A program made the translations under genes and the position numbers. DNA of 64,000 nt, from NCBI RefSeq assembly GCF_963677155.1, contig NZ_OY781884.1, positions 2,903,501 through 2,967,500 of the forward strand, in the 5' to 3' direction. Source of the DNA: an uncultured Draconibacterium sp. GTDB taxonomy: Bacteria; Bacteroidota; Bacteroidia; Bacteroidales; Prolixibacteraceae. The notes under the pieces were generated by a model, which had not been told where the DNA came from, ran no database searches, and saw only the letters and a list, made by a program, of their open reading frames with translations. Below are positions 8,669 through 17,030 of this stretch, one piece after another (within the stretch, counting starts at the first letter, position 1; every line of letters begins with the position of its first letter).

Positions 8669-9595
8669 TTATTTTATCAGATCGGATTCAGCGATAATGT
8701 AGTTTGGTCGTTTTTTATTTTCGATGAACATTTTACCCAAATACTCACCAATAATACCAAGCATTAACAGGTTTAAACCACCAATAAAAAGTACACTCAT
8801 TACAATAGAGGTCCAGCCAGGAATGGCTCTGTCGGTAAAAATATTCACCCCTAATGCATATATGCCATATAAAAATGCTAAAACTGCTATAGTTAATCCG
8901 AGGTAAATTGAAAAGCGCAGAGGTTTAATGCTAAATGCAGAAATTCCTGAGAGAGCAAAAGAGAGCATTTTTCGAAGGGTGTATTTTGATGTACCTGCAA
9001 CTCGCTCCGCAGCCTGGTATTCAATAGTAATCTGTTTAAATCCAAGCCATTGTATAACTGCCCTTAAAAATATCTGGTTTTCAGAAAAGTTTTTTAATGC
9101 GTTAAGTACTATCCTGTCGAGCAGACGGAAATCAGCTACACCATCTTCGAGTTTTACCTCCGAGAAGCGATTGGTGAGTCTGTAGAATAACTTTGAAGTT
9201 GTTTTTTTGAAAAATGATATCGATTCATGATCAATTCTTTTTGTAATAACCGATTCGTATCCTTGTTCCCATTTTTCAAGTAAATCAGGGATTAAACCTG
9301 GAGGGTGTTGCAGATCAGAATCCAAACAAATAGCACAATCTCCGGTTGCGAGATCAAAACCTGCTTTTAAAGCATTCTGGTGACCAAAATTCCTTGAAAG
9401 TGAAACAAAATGTACAGATGAATTAGCTGTTGCAATGTTCTTTATAATTTGTAATGTATCATCATTGCTTCCGTCGTTAACCAAAATAATTTCGTATTCG
9501 TAACTTTTGGGCAGGTGCTTTTTCAGTTCCTCATAAAAAAGGGGTAGCGCCTGTGATTCGTTGTAACACGGAACAATTATCGATACTTTTTTCAT
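8669..9595 (-). CDS. GT2 glycosyltransferase, DPM-synthase/GtrB type, with two C-terminal membrane helices
   Basis: Probably transfers a sugar from a nucleotide donor to undecaprenyl phosphate at the cytoplasmic face, making a lipid-linked sugar for the neighbouring GT-C enzymes. The GT-A domain begins VSIIVPCYNESQALPLFYEE, with DGSNDDT (donor site) and DSDLQHP (metal site). Two hydrophobic segments follow at about residues 230-255 and 263-290, as in GtrB/ArnC proteins. Length 308 aa is typical. It sits between two membrane-protein genes of the same cluster. Confidence 0.88.
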   Translation of the reverse strand: MKKVSIIVPCYNESQALPLFYEELKKHLPKSYEYEIILVNDGSNDDTLQIIKNIATANSSVHFVSLSRNFGHQNALKAGFDLATGDCAICLDSDLQHPPGLIPDLLEKWEQGYESVITKRIDHESISFFKKTTSKLFYRLTNRFSEVKLEDGVADFRLLDRIVLNALKNFSENQIFLRAVIQWLGFKQITIEYQAAERVAGTSKYTLRKMLSFALSGISAFSIKPLRFSIYLGLTIAVLAFLYGIYALGVNIFTDRAIPGWTSIVMSVLFIGGLNLLMLGIIGEYLGKMFIENKKRPNYIIAESDLIK

Positions 9596-9639
9596 CTAAC
9601 ACATAGGTTTACTTTTCAAAAATAGAATTTATTAAGTGT

Positions 9640-11226
9640 TTATTCCTCTTTTAGCTTATAAATACTGATGTGGTTGTATTGTCCTACCTTTTTTCCAAGG
9701 AATGCTTTAGTAAATTCGTCTAATTCATTTCGGGTATTAATCGCAATATAAGTTGCTCCTAGTTCGATCATTCGTTTTATTTTTGCGGTACCTGAATAGT
9801 TCTTTTGATAGTGGTATTCAGTAAAACCCCTAACTTTCATTAAGCTTAAGGTTAGATTGGGAGTCGGATCTCCAACGCTTATTACTTTGTCGTTATATTT
9901 AATGCCTATTTCTTTCAGGTATTTATCTATTCCCTGATATTCATGATCAGAAATCTGTTGTCTCCAATAGGTGTAATCCCAAAAGCCTTTTTCTCTTGAT
10001 TTTAAGGGGATATTGTTTGTAACAAGTTTGTTGTTAGGGTTATAGTGAGACCGTGTTATAATCATTTCATTATTAATGAGTAGAATTAAAACGATTGTCG
10101 CTGTAATCTTTGTTATCAAGGATTTTATAAAAGAAGGAAAATGTTTTTGTAGAGCAAGAATGGCAGCAATTAATGTTGCCGGGATAAAAATAAGGGTATT
10201 TATCAGGAAATAATCGTGGTCGCCAAGTCCTTGAAAAAACAAAATTATAAAACAAATGAACCCTATAAAATATATCCATGCTGCTCTTTTAGCAAACGGG
10301 CCGGACTTTTTTGGAATAATAAAAAGTAAGATTAGTATTAATAGCAGGGTGTATATTGCAAATTGATTAAAATAGATGGGTAAAATTCTAAAATAAAACT
10401 GGTTAATGACGTGTTTAATGGTCGGCCAGTCTAATTCCCAAACAGGAATAATCGATTGATTAAAGATATAATGTATATCTTGTTTGTTGTACTTTCCTGC
10501 ATACGTATACCATTGCCAATAACAAAATAGTACTATAATTCCGCCAAGAGCAAACTTTAAGAATTGCCATTTTTTAGTTTTTAAAGCAGGTATATAATAG
10601 GTTAAAGCGACAAAGGATGCACCAAGAAAAGAAATAAGTGCAGTAACCTTAATTAATGATGCCAGGCTAAAGAGTAAAGTGAACAAGATTAAATCTCGTG
10701 TCATTTCTTTCGTTACATACATAAACATGTAATACAAACCTGTTAAGGCCAGTCCAAAAGCCGGGATGTTAGGTATAAAATTAAATCCATAATAGCCTAG
10801 TACCGGTGATGAAAAAAGAAACAATACCACAAATATCGACCAAAAGTTATCTTTCAATATTTTACTGGAAAGTAATAGCAAATGAAACAACCCCGTTAGC
10901 AGCAGAAAAAAATTAATAAATTTAAGAATAGCAGGCGTTACACCGGTAATCTTCCATATTTTGGCTGTAACAAAATAAATTATAGGGAATTCACTTACCG
11001 CTTTCCCGTGCCCATTTTCGCCTACAAACAATACTGATGGTTCCAGTAGTTTATTGTTTTCATTGAAATAGGTTAAGGCAAATGAGTAGCTGTCGCTTTG
11101 CCTCCAGGCGTGTATCGACATTGGGCCCGTTGAGATGAGTTTGTTATACCCAAAGAAGAAGAAGATAAAGACAAAAACGAAACAAAATAATACTGATAGT
11201 TTCTGATTATTTGATAGTTGTTTCAT
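9640..11226 (-). CDS. GT39/ArnT-like membrane glycosyltransferase
   Basis: 528 aa, about 11-12 predicted membrane helices. After the first helix comes GPMSIHAWRQSDSYSFA, in the place where PMT/ArnT enzymes have the first periplasmic loop with a catalytic acidic residue (here D in RQSD). The C-terminal ~130 residues are soluble. It likely transfers a sugar from a polyprenyl-phosphate carrier onto an envelope glycan or lipid; the acceptor is unknown. Downstream of another GT39-like gene. Confidence 0.75.
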   Translation of the reverse strand: MKQLSNNQKLSVLFCFVFVFIFFFFGYNKLISTGPMSIHAWRQSDSYSFALTYFNENNKLLEPSVLFVGENGHGKAVSEFPIIYFVTAKIWKITGVTPAILKFINFFLLLTGLFHLLLLSSKILKDNFWSIFVVLFLFSSPVLGYYGFNFIPNIPAFGLALTGLYYMFMYVTKEMTRDLILFTLLFSLASLIKVTALISFLGASFVALTYYIPALKTKKWQFLKFALGGIIVLFCYWQWYTYAGKYNKQDIHYIFNQSIIPVWELDWPTIKHVINQFYFRILPIYFNQFAIYTLLLILILLFIIPKKSGPFAKRAAWIYFIGFICFIILFFQGLGDHDYFLINTLIFIPATLIAAILALQKHFPSFIKSLITKITATIVLILLINNEMIITRSHYNPNNKLVTNNIPLKSREKGFWDYTYWRQQISDHEYQGIDKYLKEIGIKYNDKVISVGDPTPNLTLSLMKVRGFTEYHYQKNYSGTAKIKRMIELGATYIAINTRNELDEFTKAFLGKKVGQYNHISIYKLKEE

Positions 11227-11314
11227 AATACGAATAGGCTCTTGTTTTAGGATTCAATGCTCAATTTTTTTACAAGCAGTAAATCACATTTCTAAAAAGA
11301 TGTTGTTTAGTTAT

Positions 11315-12838
11315 TTACTCGTTTGGCTTTTTTGCTTCAATATTGTAAATATATGTTCCAAAATCTTTTTTATTTTTTGTGAAAATATAATTTTCTTCAA
11401 TGAATTCCTGTATTTCTTTTTGAGAGGCTATTACAACCGATGGAGCATCTATTTTTTTATAATTTACAAAATTGGTTTTAGTTCCATTATCAGATGCAAT
11501 ATTCGCGTAAAATCTTATATGCGAGTGGTAGCCATTATAAGCAATACCTAATTCTCTCAATGCTGAAAGTTCCTCCGAGTTGTCTCTCAAATAATAGTTA
11601 ATACCCTGCGTTTCATGATTCCACGATTTTTCTTCGATTTCAAACGTTAGTCTTTTTGTTTTTTGACCGGAAATGAACAATAGTGGAGCGAATATCAATA
11701 ACGTAGTAATAATTGCGATGTTTTTTTTATGAGTTATGTTTTTGGTGGAGCTATATAGCTGAAAGAAACTTAAAGCGAGTAATATTGCAAGTACAGGGAA
11801 TAGCGGTGCATCGTACCAGGTTCCTTTACTTCCTCCCGAAATGATAACCAGAAATGAAATCCCTACAACTAATATATACAAAAACAGCGATTTAACTTTT
11901 GCATTTTTTGATGATAAAAGAAGTACTACTCCCAGTGGGAGTATGTATATCCAGGGAGCAAAACGTTTGTTCCACAGATTTCGAAGATAGAACAGATAGT
12001 CAGAGGTATGTTCATACGTGTAATTACTGGCAGTATTGGTATATCGCGGAACAAGTTCGTTTTCCCACACAGCTTTTAAATACCCGGGATCAGCTATTTC
12101 CCGTAAAGAGTAATAGCCTCCAACGGATATCAGAAATGCAAGAATGCATAAATAAACGTTTCTGTTAGATAGTACATTTTTTAACTTGGAGCTAAATACG
12201 AGGTAAACTGTTATTCCGGGAAGAAAGAACAATCCGGCAACTCCTTTTGTAAATGAGGCAAGAATGAGGGCTAATGTAAACAGAATCAGATATATATTTT
12301 TGTTGCTATCTGCATATTTATAAAAGAATATTAATTGCGCAGTTAGAAAGAATACCAGAATTGAATCATGGTCGCCGGTTCTGGCAACATGATGACCGAG
12401 GTATCCGAAGGAAGTTAAAAGTATCAGTGCAGCGAGTAGGCCAATAAAAGGGTTTTTAAACTCATGGTACAAAAAATAAAAGATCAGTATTACAGTAAAC
12501 AGAGCATACAATGCAGATGGAAAACGTATGGCAAATTCGTTGATCCCAAAAACTTTCATCGAAATTACCTGATTCCAGGTAAGAAACGGAGGTTTAAACC
12601 CCCAATCATCCGGCTGTTCTTCGTAATAGCGAACCAAATAATTACCATTCGTATTCATTTCATAAGCGCTAACAGCATTCTTCCCTTCGTCCCAAATTCG
12701 TAGAGGTAATTTGTCGAGCTTATAGAATAGCTGGAAATAAGCGACAAATAGAAGAATAAAAAGAGCAACTGTTGCATATCTAGTTTTATGTTTGCCTGCA
12801 ATAGGTGTTTGATTGTTTTTGTTTCTGATCGCTATCAT
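11315..12838 (-). CDS. GT39/PMT-like membrane glycosyltransferase
   Basis: 507 aa with about 11 membrane helices and a soluble C-terminus. The first extracytoplasmic loop reads KLPLRIWDEGKNAVSAYEM, with the Asp-Glu pair typical of PMT/ArnT catalytic loops, and further on KPPFLTWNQV, which matches the family's second conserved segment. Predicted to use a polyprenyl-phosphate sugar donor at the periplasmic side. It lies 18 bases downstream of the GT2 gene, which probably makes the donor. Confidence 0.8.
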   Translation of the reverse strand: MIAIRNKNNQTPIAGKHKTRYATVALFILLFVAYFQLFYKLDKLPLRIWDEGKNAVSAYEMNTNGNYLVRYYEEQPDDWGFKPPFLTWNQVISMKVFGINEFAIRFPSALYALFTVILIFYFLYHEFKNPFIGLLAALILLTSFGYLGHHVARTGDHDSILVFFLTAQLIFFYKYADSNKNIYLILFTLALILASFTKGVAGLFFLPGITVYLVFSSKLKNVLSNRNVYLCILAFLISVGGYYSLREIADPGYLKAVWENELVPRYTNTASNYTYEHTSDYLFYLRNLWNKRFAPWIYILPLGVVLLLSSKNAKVKSLFLYILVVGISFLVIISGGSKGTWYDAPLFPVLAILLALSFFQLYSSTKNITHKKNIAIITTLLIFAPLLFISGQKTKRLTFEIEEKSWNHETQGINYYLRDNSEELSALRELGIAYNGYHSHIRFYANIASDNGTKTNFVNYKKIDAPSVVIASQKEIQEFIEENYIFTKNKKDFGTYIYNIEAKKPNE

Positions 12839-12856
12839 TTCCTTAATTATAATAGA

Positions 12857-13645
12857 CTATAGCAGGTTGCTTTCTTTGTTAATGTGTTTTCTCAAATGAG
12901 AAGTATCATTGAATATTTTACTATTTATAAGTCTCCATCTCTGTAATCGAAACAGAAAGGAGGTTTTTAAAACACCAATGCCATAAATTGTACTGTTTTT
13001 AATGCTGATTGATGAAGCATCAGCGAAATATTTCGTAGGGCAGGTGATTTCAGCAATTTCGTAACCGGCATACCAGGCCTGGGCCAGCATTTGGTTATCG
13101 AATACAAAATTATCGGAATTGGCATTGTAGTTTATTGTTTCCAGTATTTCGCGCGAAAATGCCCGGTAACCGGTGTGATACTCTGAAAGTTTTGCGTTGA
13201 GAAGAATATTCTCAATAAAAGTAAGTAAGCGGTTAGCAATGTATTTTATCAAAGGCATGCCGCCTTTTAGGGCTCCTGTTCCTAAAATCCTTGACCCCAA
13301 AACTACATGGTATAATTCATTCCCAATCAAATTGGCCATAGCCGGAATAAGCTTTGGGGTGTACTGATAATCCGGGTGAAGCATTATAACAATATCGGCT
13401 CCAATTTGCAGAGCTTTGTTGTAGCACGATTTCTGGTTTCCGCCGTAACCTTTGTTTTGCTCATGAACCACAATGTGTTGAATCCCGAGTTTTTTACCAA
13501 CTTCAACGGTGTTGTCGTTACTTACGTCATCTACCAGAATTACGTCATCTACAATATTGAAATCGATTTCGTTATAAGTAATTTCAAGCGTTTTGGCAGC
13601 ATTGTATGCCGGAAGCACTACCACCACTTTTTTGTTGTTGATCAT
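12857..13645 (-). CDS. GT2 glycosyltransferase, DPM/DPG-synthase-like
   Basis: 262 aa. N-terminal GT-A fold with VVVVLPAYNAAKTL, the DDVSNDNT donor-site segment and MLHPDYQYTP, the usual form in the DPM/DPG-synthase subfamily. No C-terminal membrane helices are obvious, unlike the 8669-9595 enzyme. First gene of the glycosylation run, probably making a polyprenyl-phosphate-linked sugar. The cyd operon terminator is just upstream, so this run must have its own promoter, which I could not identify. Confidence 0.85.
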   Translation of the reverse strand: MINNKKVVVVLPAYNAAKTLEITYNEIDFNIVDDVILVDDVSNDNTVEVGKKLGIQHIVVHEQNKGYGGNQKSCYNKALQIGADIVIMLHPDYQYTPKLIPAMANLIGNELYHVVLGSRILGTGALKGGMPLIKYIANRLLTFIENILLNAKLSEYHTGYRAFSREILETINYNANSDNFVFDNQMLAQAWYAGYEIAEITCPTKYFADASSISIKNSTIYGIGVLKTSFLFRLQRWRLINSKIFNDTSHLRKHINKESNLL

Positions 13646-13700
13646 TAGTGGTAAATTTTGTGCTGTAAAAATAACAAGAATAAGGAGAAATTATTCTTTA

Positions 13701-13745
13701 TAAAAAAGAATGCCTTCTATTATATCACATATAATAGAAGGCATT
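13701..13745 (-). terminator. Rho-independent terminator of the cyd operon
   Basis: A perfect 15-bp stem (13709-13723 with 13731-13745) and 7-nt loop, followed on the minus strand by CTTTTTTATA. It lies about 50 bases past the CydX-like ORF and ends the cydAB unit. Confidence 0.85.
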
Positions 13746-13795
13746 TGTTCCCTAATTCTTAATATAATGGAAGAATAGTATTAATCTAGTCAATC

Positions 13796-13906
13796 CTATT
13801 TTTCAATATTTTGCTCATATTTTTTCAATACAAACCGAATAACCGCGTACGAGAGTATAATAAGTACGGGCCAGGTTAGCATTTCTATTATTGCATTTGT
13901 ATACAT
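13796..13906 (-). CDS. CydX-like small membrane protein (36 aa)
   Basis: Short ORF 20 bases downstream of cydB and before the operon terminator: MYTNAIIEMLTWPVLIILSY then AVIRFVLKKYEQNIEK. It has one membrane helix (about residues 10-27) and a charged C-terminus, the same plan as the CydX/CbdX single-helix subunits that stabilise cytochrome bd in Proteobacteria. The sequence itself is not recognisably CydX, so the call rests on position, size and topology. A second in-frame ATG at codon 9 could be the start. Confidence 0.55.
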   Translation of the reverse strand: MYTNAIIEMLTWPVLIILSYAVIRFVLKKYEQNIEK

Positions 13907-13926
13907 ATTCTCAAATTTTTAATTCG

Positions 13927-15057
13927 TTAATAAACATGCGATTCCGATTTCATTTCATCGTCTGTAATTTTCTTCCGGTTCATAGCCCGCCAGAAATAAG
14001 TGATGTAGGCCAACACGAACGGAATAAGCAGAGAAACATAGCTCATTGCCACCAGCGTAAATTTACTCGACGATGCATTTTGTATAGTTAGCGACGATTG
14101 TAAATCGAAGTTCGAAGGGTAAAAAGCTGTGTTGTTAAATCCGGCCAAAAGAAATAGCGCGAATACAACCAGCACGGTTCCTGTTCCGGCAAACCAAAAA
14201 CCTTTGTTACTTTTCATAAACACGGTAGAAATAATGCCCCACAAAACACCAACAACGCCAAGCAAAAGAATTAAGGTATTCACCGGCATTTCAATAACAT
14301 TGTGCAGGTATTTATATTTTTCCATAAAAACCTCGCCGGTTTCGGGATTTACAGCATAACCTTGTTTCAGTAGTAGCGCAATAACAAAATACAGGAAGAA
14401 CACCAAAAAAGGAATGCTACAAAGCATTAACGTTTTTCGTGCGCGTTCAACAATCGTTTTGTTATCGATGGTGAAAATAAAATACAGGTTTCCTAAAACG
14501 CGCGATAAAAACAGAACCGTTAATCCTAGTGCCACATTGTGAAAAGTTAGTACGGCTTCCAGGCCACGGAAAGGAGTTTGCCAGTCAACCTGATTCATAT
14601 TATTTAACGAAAATTCAGCTCCGTTAAAAAATGTTCCAACAGCAGTGCCAACTAGCAAAGTGCCAAGTACGCCGTTTATTACCAGAAATATCTCGAAGGT
14701 TTTTTGACCCAAAAAGTTGGATGGCTTTTTTCGGTATTCGTATGAAACGGCTTGTATTACAAAAGCAATTAAAATGGCCAGCCATACCCAGTAGGCCCCT
14801 CCAAAACTTGTTGAGTAAAATAAGGGGAATGAGGCAAAAAAGGCCCCCCCGAAAGTTACTAATGTTGTAAAAGTAAACTCCCATTTGCGGCCAAGCGTAT
14901 TTAGTAGCATTGTTTTTTCATCCTCGGTTTTCCCGATTTGATAGATCAATGTTTGTCCGCCCTGCACAAAAGTGAGGAATACAAACATTGCTGCAAGAAT
15001 GGATACCAGTACCCACCAATATTCTTGTAAAGCTAATAGCGATAAATTTTCAAACAT
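13927..15057 (-). CDS. cydB: Cytochrome bd ubiquinol/menaquinol oxidase subunit II
   Basis: 376-aa integral membrane partner of CydA, about eight to nine helices. The N-terminus (MFENLSLLALQEYWWVLVSI) and the QGGQTLIYQIG segment after helix 1 match Bacteroidetes CydB. It carries no heme but stabilises the oxidase and forms the substrate channels. It follows cydA after 18 bases and precedes the small CydX-like ORF. Confidence 0.95.
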   Translation of the reverse strand: MFENLSLLALQEYWWVLVSILAAMFVFLTFVQGGQTLIYQIGKTEDEKTMLLNTLGRKWEFTFTTLVTFGGAFFASFPLFYSTSFGGAYWVWLAILIAFVIQAVSYEYRKKPSNFLGQKTFEIFLVINGVLGTLLVGTAVGTFFNGAEFSLNNMNQVDWQTPFRGLEAVLTFHNVALGLTVLFLSRVLGNLYFIFTIDNKTIVERARKTLMLCSIPFLVFFLYFVIALLLKQGYAVNPETGEVFMEKYKYLHNVIEMPVNTLILLLGVVGVLWGIISTVFMKSNKGFWFAGTGTVLVVFALFLLAGFNNTAFYPSNFDLQSSLTIQNASSSKFTLVAMSYVSLLIPFVLAYITYFWRAMNRKKITDDEMKSESHVY

Positions 15058-15075
15058 TTTTGTTTCCTCCTGATT

Positions 15076-16638
15076 TTAGTGATTCGGACCAATTTTAATT
15101 TGTCGCAACATAATTTTTACTTCGGCAATCATAAGTATGGTGAACAGCACTGCGAACAACCAAAATGTGACTTGTACCGATCCTGAACTTATGCGTGTTA
15201 CGGCAGCCATTGTGGGCATCATATCTTGCACTACCCAGGGCTGACGACCAACTTCAGCAACTATCCAGCCCGCCTGACTTGCGATGTATGCCAGCGGAAT
15301 AGCGATTAACGAAAGCCTCAGTAGCCATTTCTTTTCGGCAATTTTGTTTCTTAATGTAAACCACAAAATCAGTATAAAGCCTAAAACAAATGCAAAGCCC
15401 AAACCAACCATAGTGTGGAAACTGTAAAAAGTTAGAGGAACATTAGGCACCAGTTCGTTCACATCTTTAAAATAGCCGTATCCAAAATACTTAAAGTAAT
15501 TTTTTTGAAAGTTGTCACTTGTCAATTCTGTTTTCAGCGTTTCTGCAACAGCGGTGTTGCCTTCTTTTTTCGCCGTTTTAAACTCGTTGAGTTTGGCGAT
15601 GGCTACTTTCCCCCGTTCAATCTTTTCGGTGGCCGACATAACACCGTATTTTTCATTCCCATCAATAAGGTCGTTAATGCCGGGAACAAAAGCATCCCAA
15701 TCTAAAAATGCCATGTACGACAGTATGTTCGGTATCTCCAGCTTTATGGTCATGTCTTTCAGATTCTGATTCTCCGGATCATTTTCCGAGGTTGAAAACA
15801 TCCCGAGTGCAATCAATCCTGCACCTTCGCTTCCGTTGTATAAACCTTCAAGTGCTGCAAATTTCATGGGTTGTTCGTTTGCAATGGTTCGTGCCGAATT
15901 GTCTCCGGTCCAAACCACATACATCGACGATAGTAAGCCAAAAATAGCGGCAACCAACATACTTTTTTTTGCTAATTTAACTTCTCGTTTTTTTAGCAAA
16001 TACCATGCTGAAACTCCGATTACAAAAATGGCAGCCAGCACAAATCCCGATGAGGTTGCGTGTAGCCACTTGTCGATTGCCATGGGAGAAAAGAGTACAT
16101 CCCAAAAATTGTTCATTTCGTTACGTGCTGTTTCCGGGTTAAATGTCATACCTACCGGTTTTTGCATCCAGCCGTTGGCCACCAAAATCCAGAGAGCCGA
16201 AAGGTTGGCTCCGATGGCTGTTAACCAGGTTGCCAGCAGGTGTGTTTTTTTGCCCACTTTATTCCACCCAAAAAACATGATGGCAATAAAGGTCGACTCC
16301 ATAAAAAAGGCAAAAATTCCTTCAATGGCTAGTGGCGCACCAAAAATATCGCCAACAAACCACGAGTAGTTCGACCAGTTGGTTCCAAACTCAAACTCAA
16401 GAATAATACCTGTTGCGACACCAATGGCAAAATTTATCCCAAAAAGTGTCATCCAAAACTTGGTTATTTTTTTCCACTCTTCATTTCCGGTTTTTACGTA
16501 AATGGTTTCCATGAAAGCCAAAATAAACGTAATGCCCAGTGTGAGCGGAACAAACAACCAGTGATACATGGCTGTTAAGGCAAATTGTGCCCTCGACCAA
16601 TTAACTAATGCTTCACCAGCAACTCCAATTTCATTCAT
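15076..16638 (-). CDS. cydA: Cytochrome bd oxidase subunit I
   Basis: Quinol-oxidising, heme-bearing subunit (b558, b595, d) of the high-affinity bd oxidase, 520 aa. Visible: the N-terminal RAQFALTAMYHWLFVPLTLG with the conserved His, a Q-loop region between about residues 250 and 390 containing the VLFS/TALHAI-equivalent helices, and the GRQPWVVQ motif near the C-terminus. The enzyme reduces O2 to water without pumping protons and suits low-oxygen growth. Order DUF4492-cydA-cydB is characteristic of Bacteroidetes. Confidence 0.96.
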   Translation of the reverse strand: MNEIGVAGEALVNWSRAQFALTAMYHWLFVPLTLGITFILAFMETIYVKTGNEEWKKITKFWMTLFGINFAIGVATGIILEFEFGTNWSNYSWFVGDIFGAPLAIEGIFAFFMESTFIAIMFFGWNKVGKKTHLLATWLTAIGANLSALWILVANGWMQKPVGMTFNPETARNEMNNFWDVLFSPMAIDKWLHATSSGFVLAAIFVIGVSAWYLLKKREVKLAKKSMLVAAIFGLLSSMYVVWTGDNSARTIANEQPMKFAALEGLYNGSEGAGLIALGMFSTSENDPENQNLKDMTIKLEIPNILSYMAFLDWDAFVPGINDLIDGNEKYGVMSATEKIERGKVAIAKLNEFKTAKKEGNTAVAETLKTELTSDNFQKNYFKYFGYGYFKDVNELVPNVPLTFYSFHTMVGLGFAFVLGFILILWFTLRNKIAEKKWLLRLSLIAIPLAYIASQAGWIVAEVGRQPWVVQDMMPTMAAVTRISSGSVQVTFWLFAVLFTILMIAEVKIMLRQIKIGPNH

Positions 16639-16644
16639 AGGTTT

Positions 16645-16872
16645 TTATTTTGTATCCGTTAAAATTTCTAATACATGTTCAGTTCGTGCTTCATCGGTTT
16701 TAAAATTTGTTTTCAGAAAATCGGGAAAAAAGAATATTCTCAGAATCGCAAACATGATAAAAAGTTTTATCAGAATGATAATCCAAACCTGTTTGCCCCA
16801 GTTGTTTAGGTTTTTAAATCCGCTGATATAGAATTGTAAGATCCTGATGAATATGTTTTTTTTGTTCTTCAC
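16645..16872 (-). CDS. DUF4492 small membrane protein linked to cytochrome bd
   Basis: 75 aa with one central hydrophobic helix (IIILIKLFIMFAILRIFFFP) flanked by basic and acidic tails. This matches DUF4492, a family that almost always precedes cydA in Bacteroidetes. It sits 6 bases upstream of cydA, so translation is probably coupled. Function is unknown; an assembly or accessory role for cytochrome bd is inferred from the fixed linkage. Confidence 0.85.
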   Translation of the reverse strand: MKNKKNIFIRILQFYISGFKNLNNWGKQVWIIILIKLFIMFAILRIFFFPDFLKTNFKTDEARTEHVLEILTDTK

Positions 16873-17030
16873 AAATTGGTTTTTCTTTTTTTAGTTGGAT
16901 TAATATTCAACAAATTTCGCATTTTAAAACAAATTGTATGAAACAAATGTTCATAAAATCATTCTAAATTAGGTAACTATATAATTATATAATTGTATGC
17001 ATTCCAGAGGGAGCTGTAACTGTTTTATTT

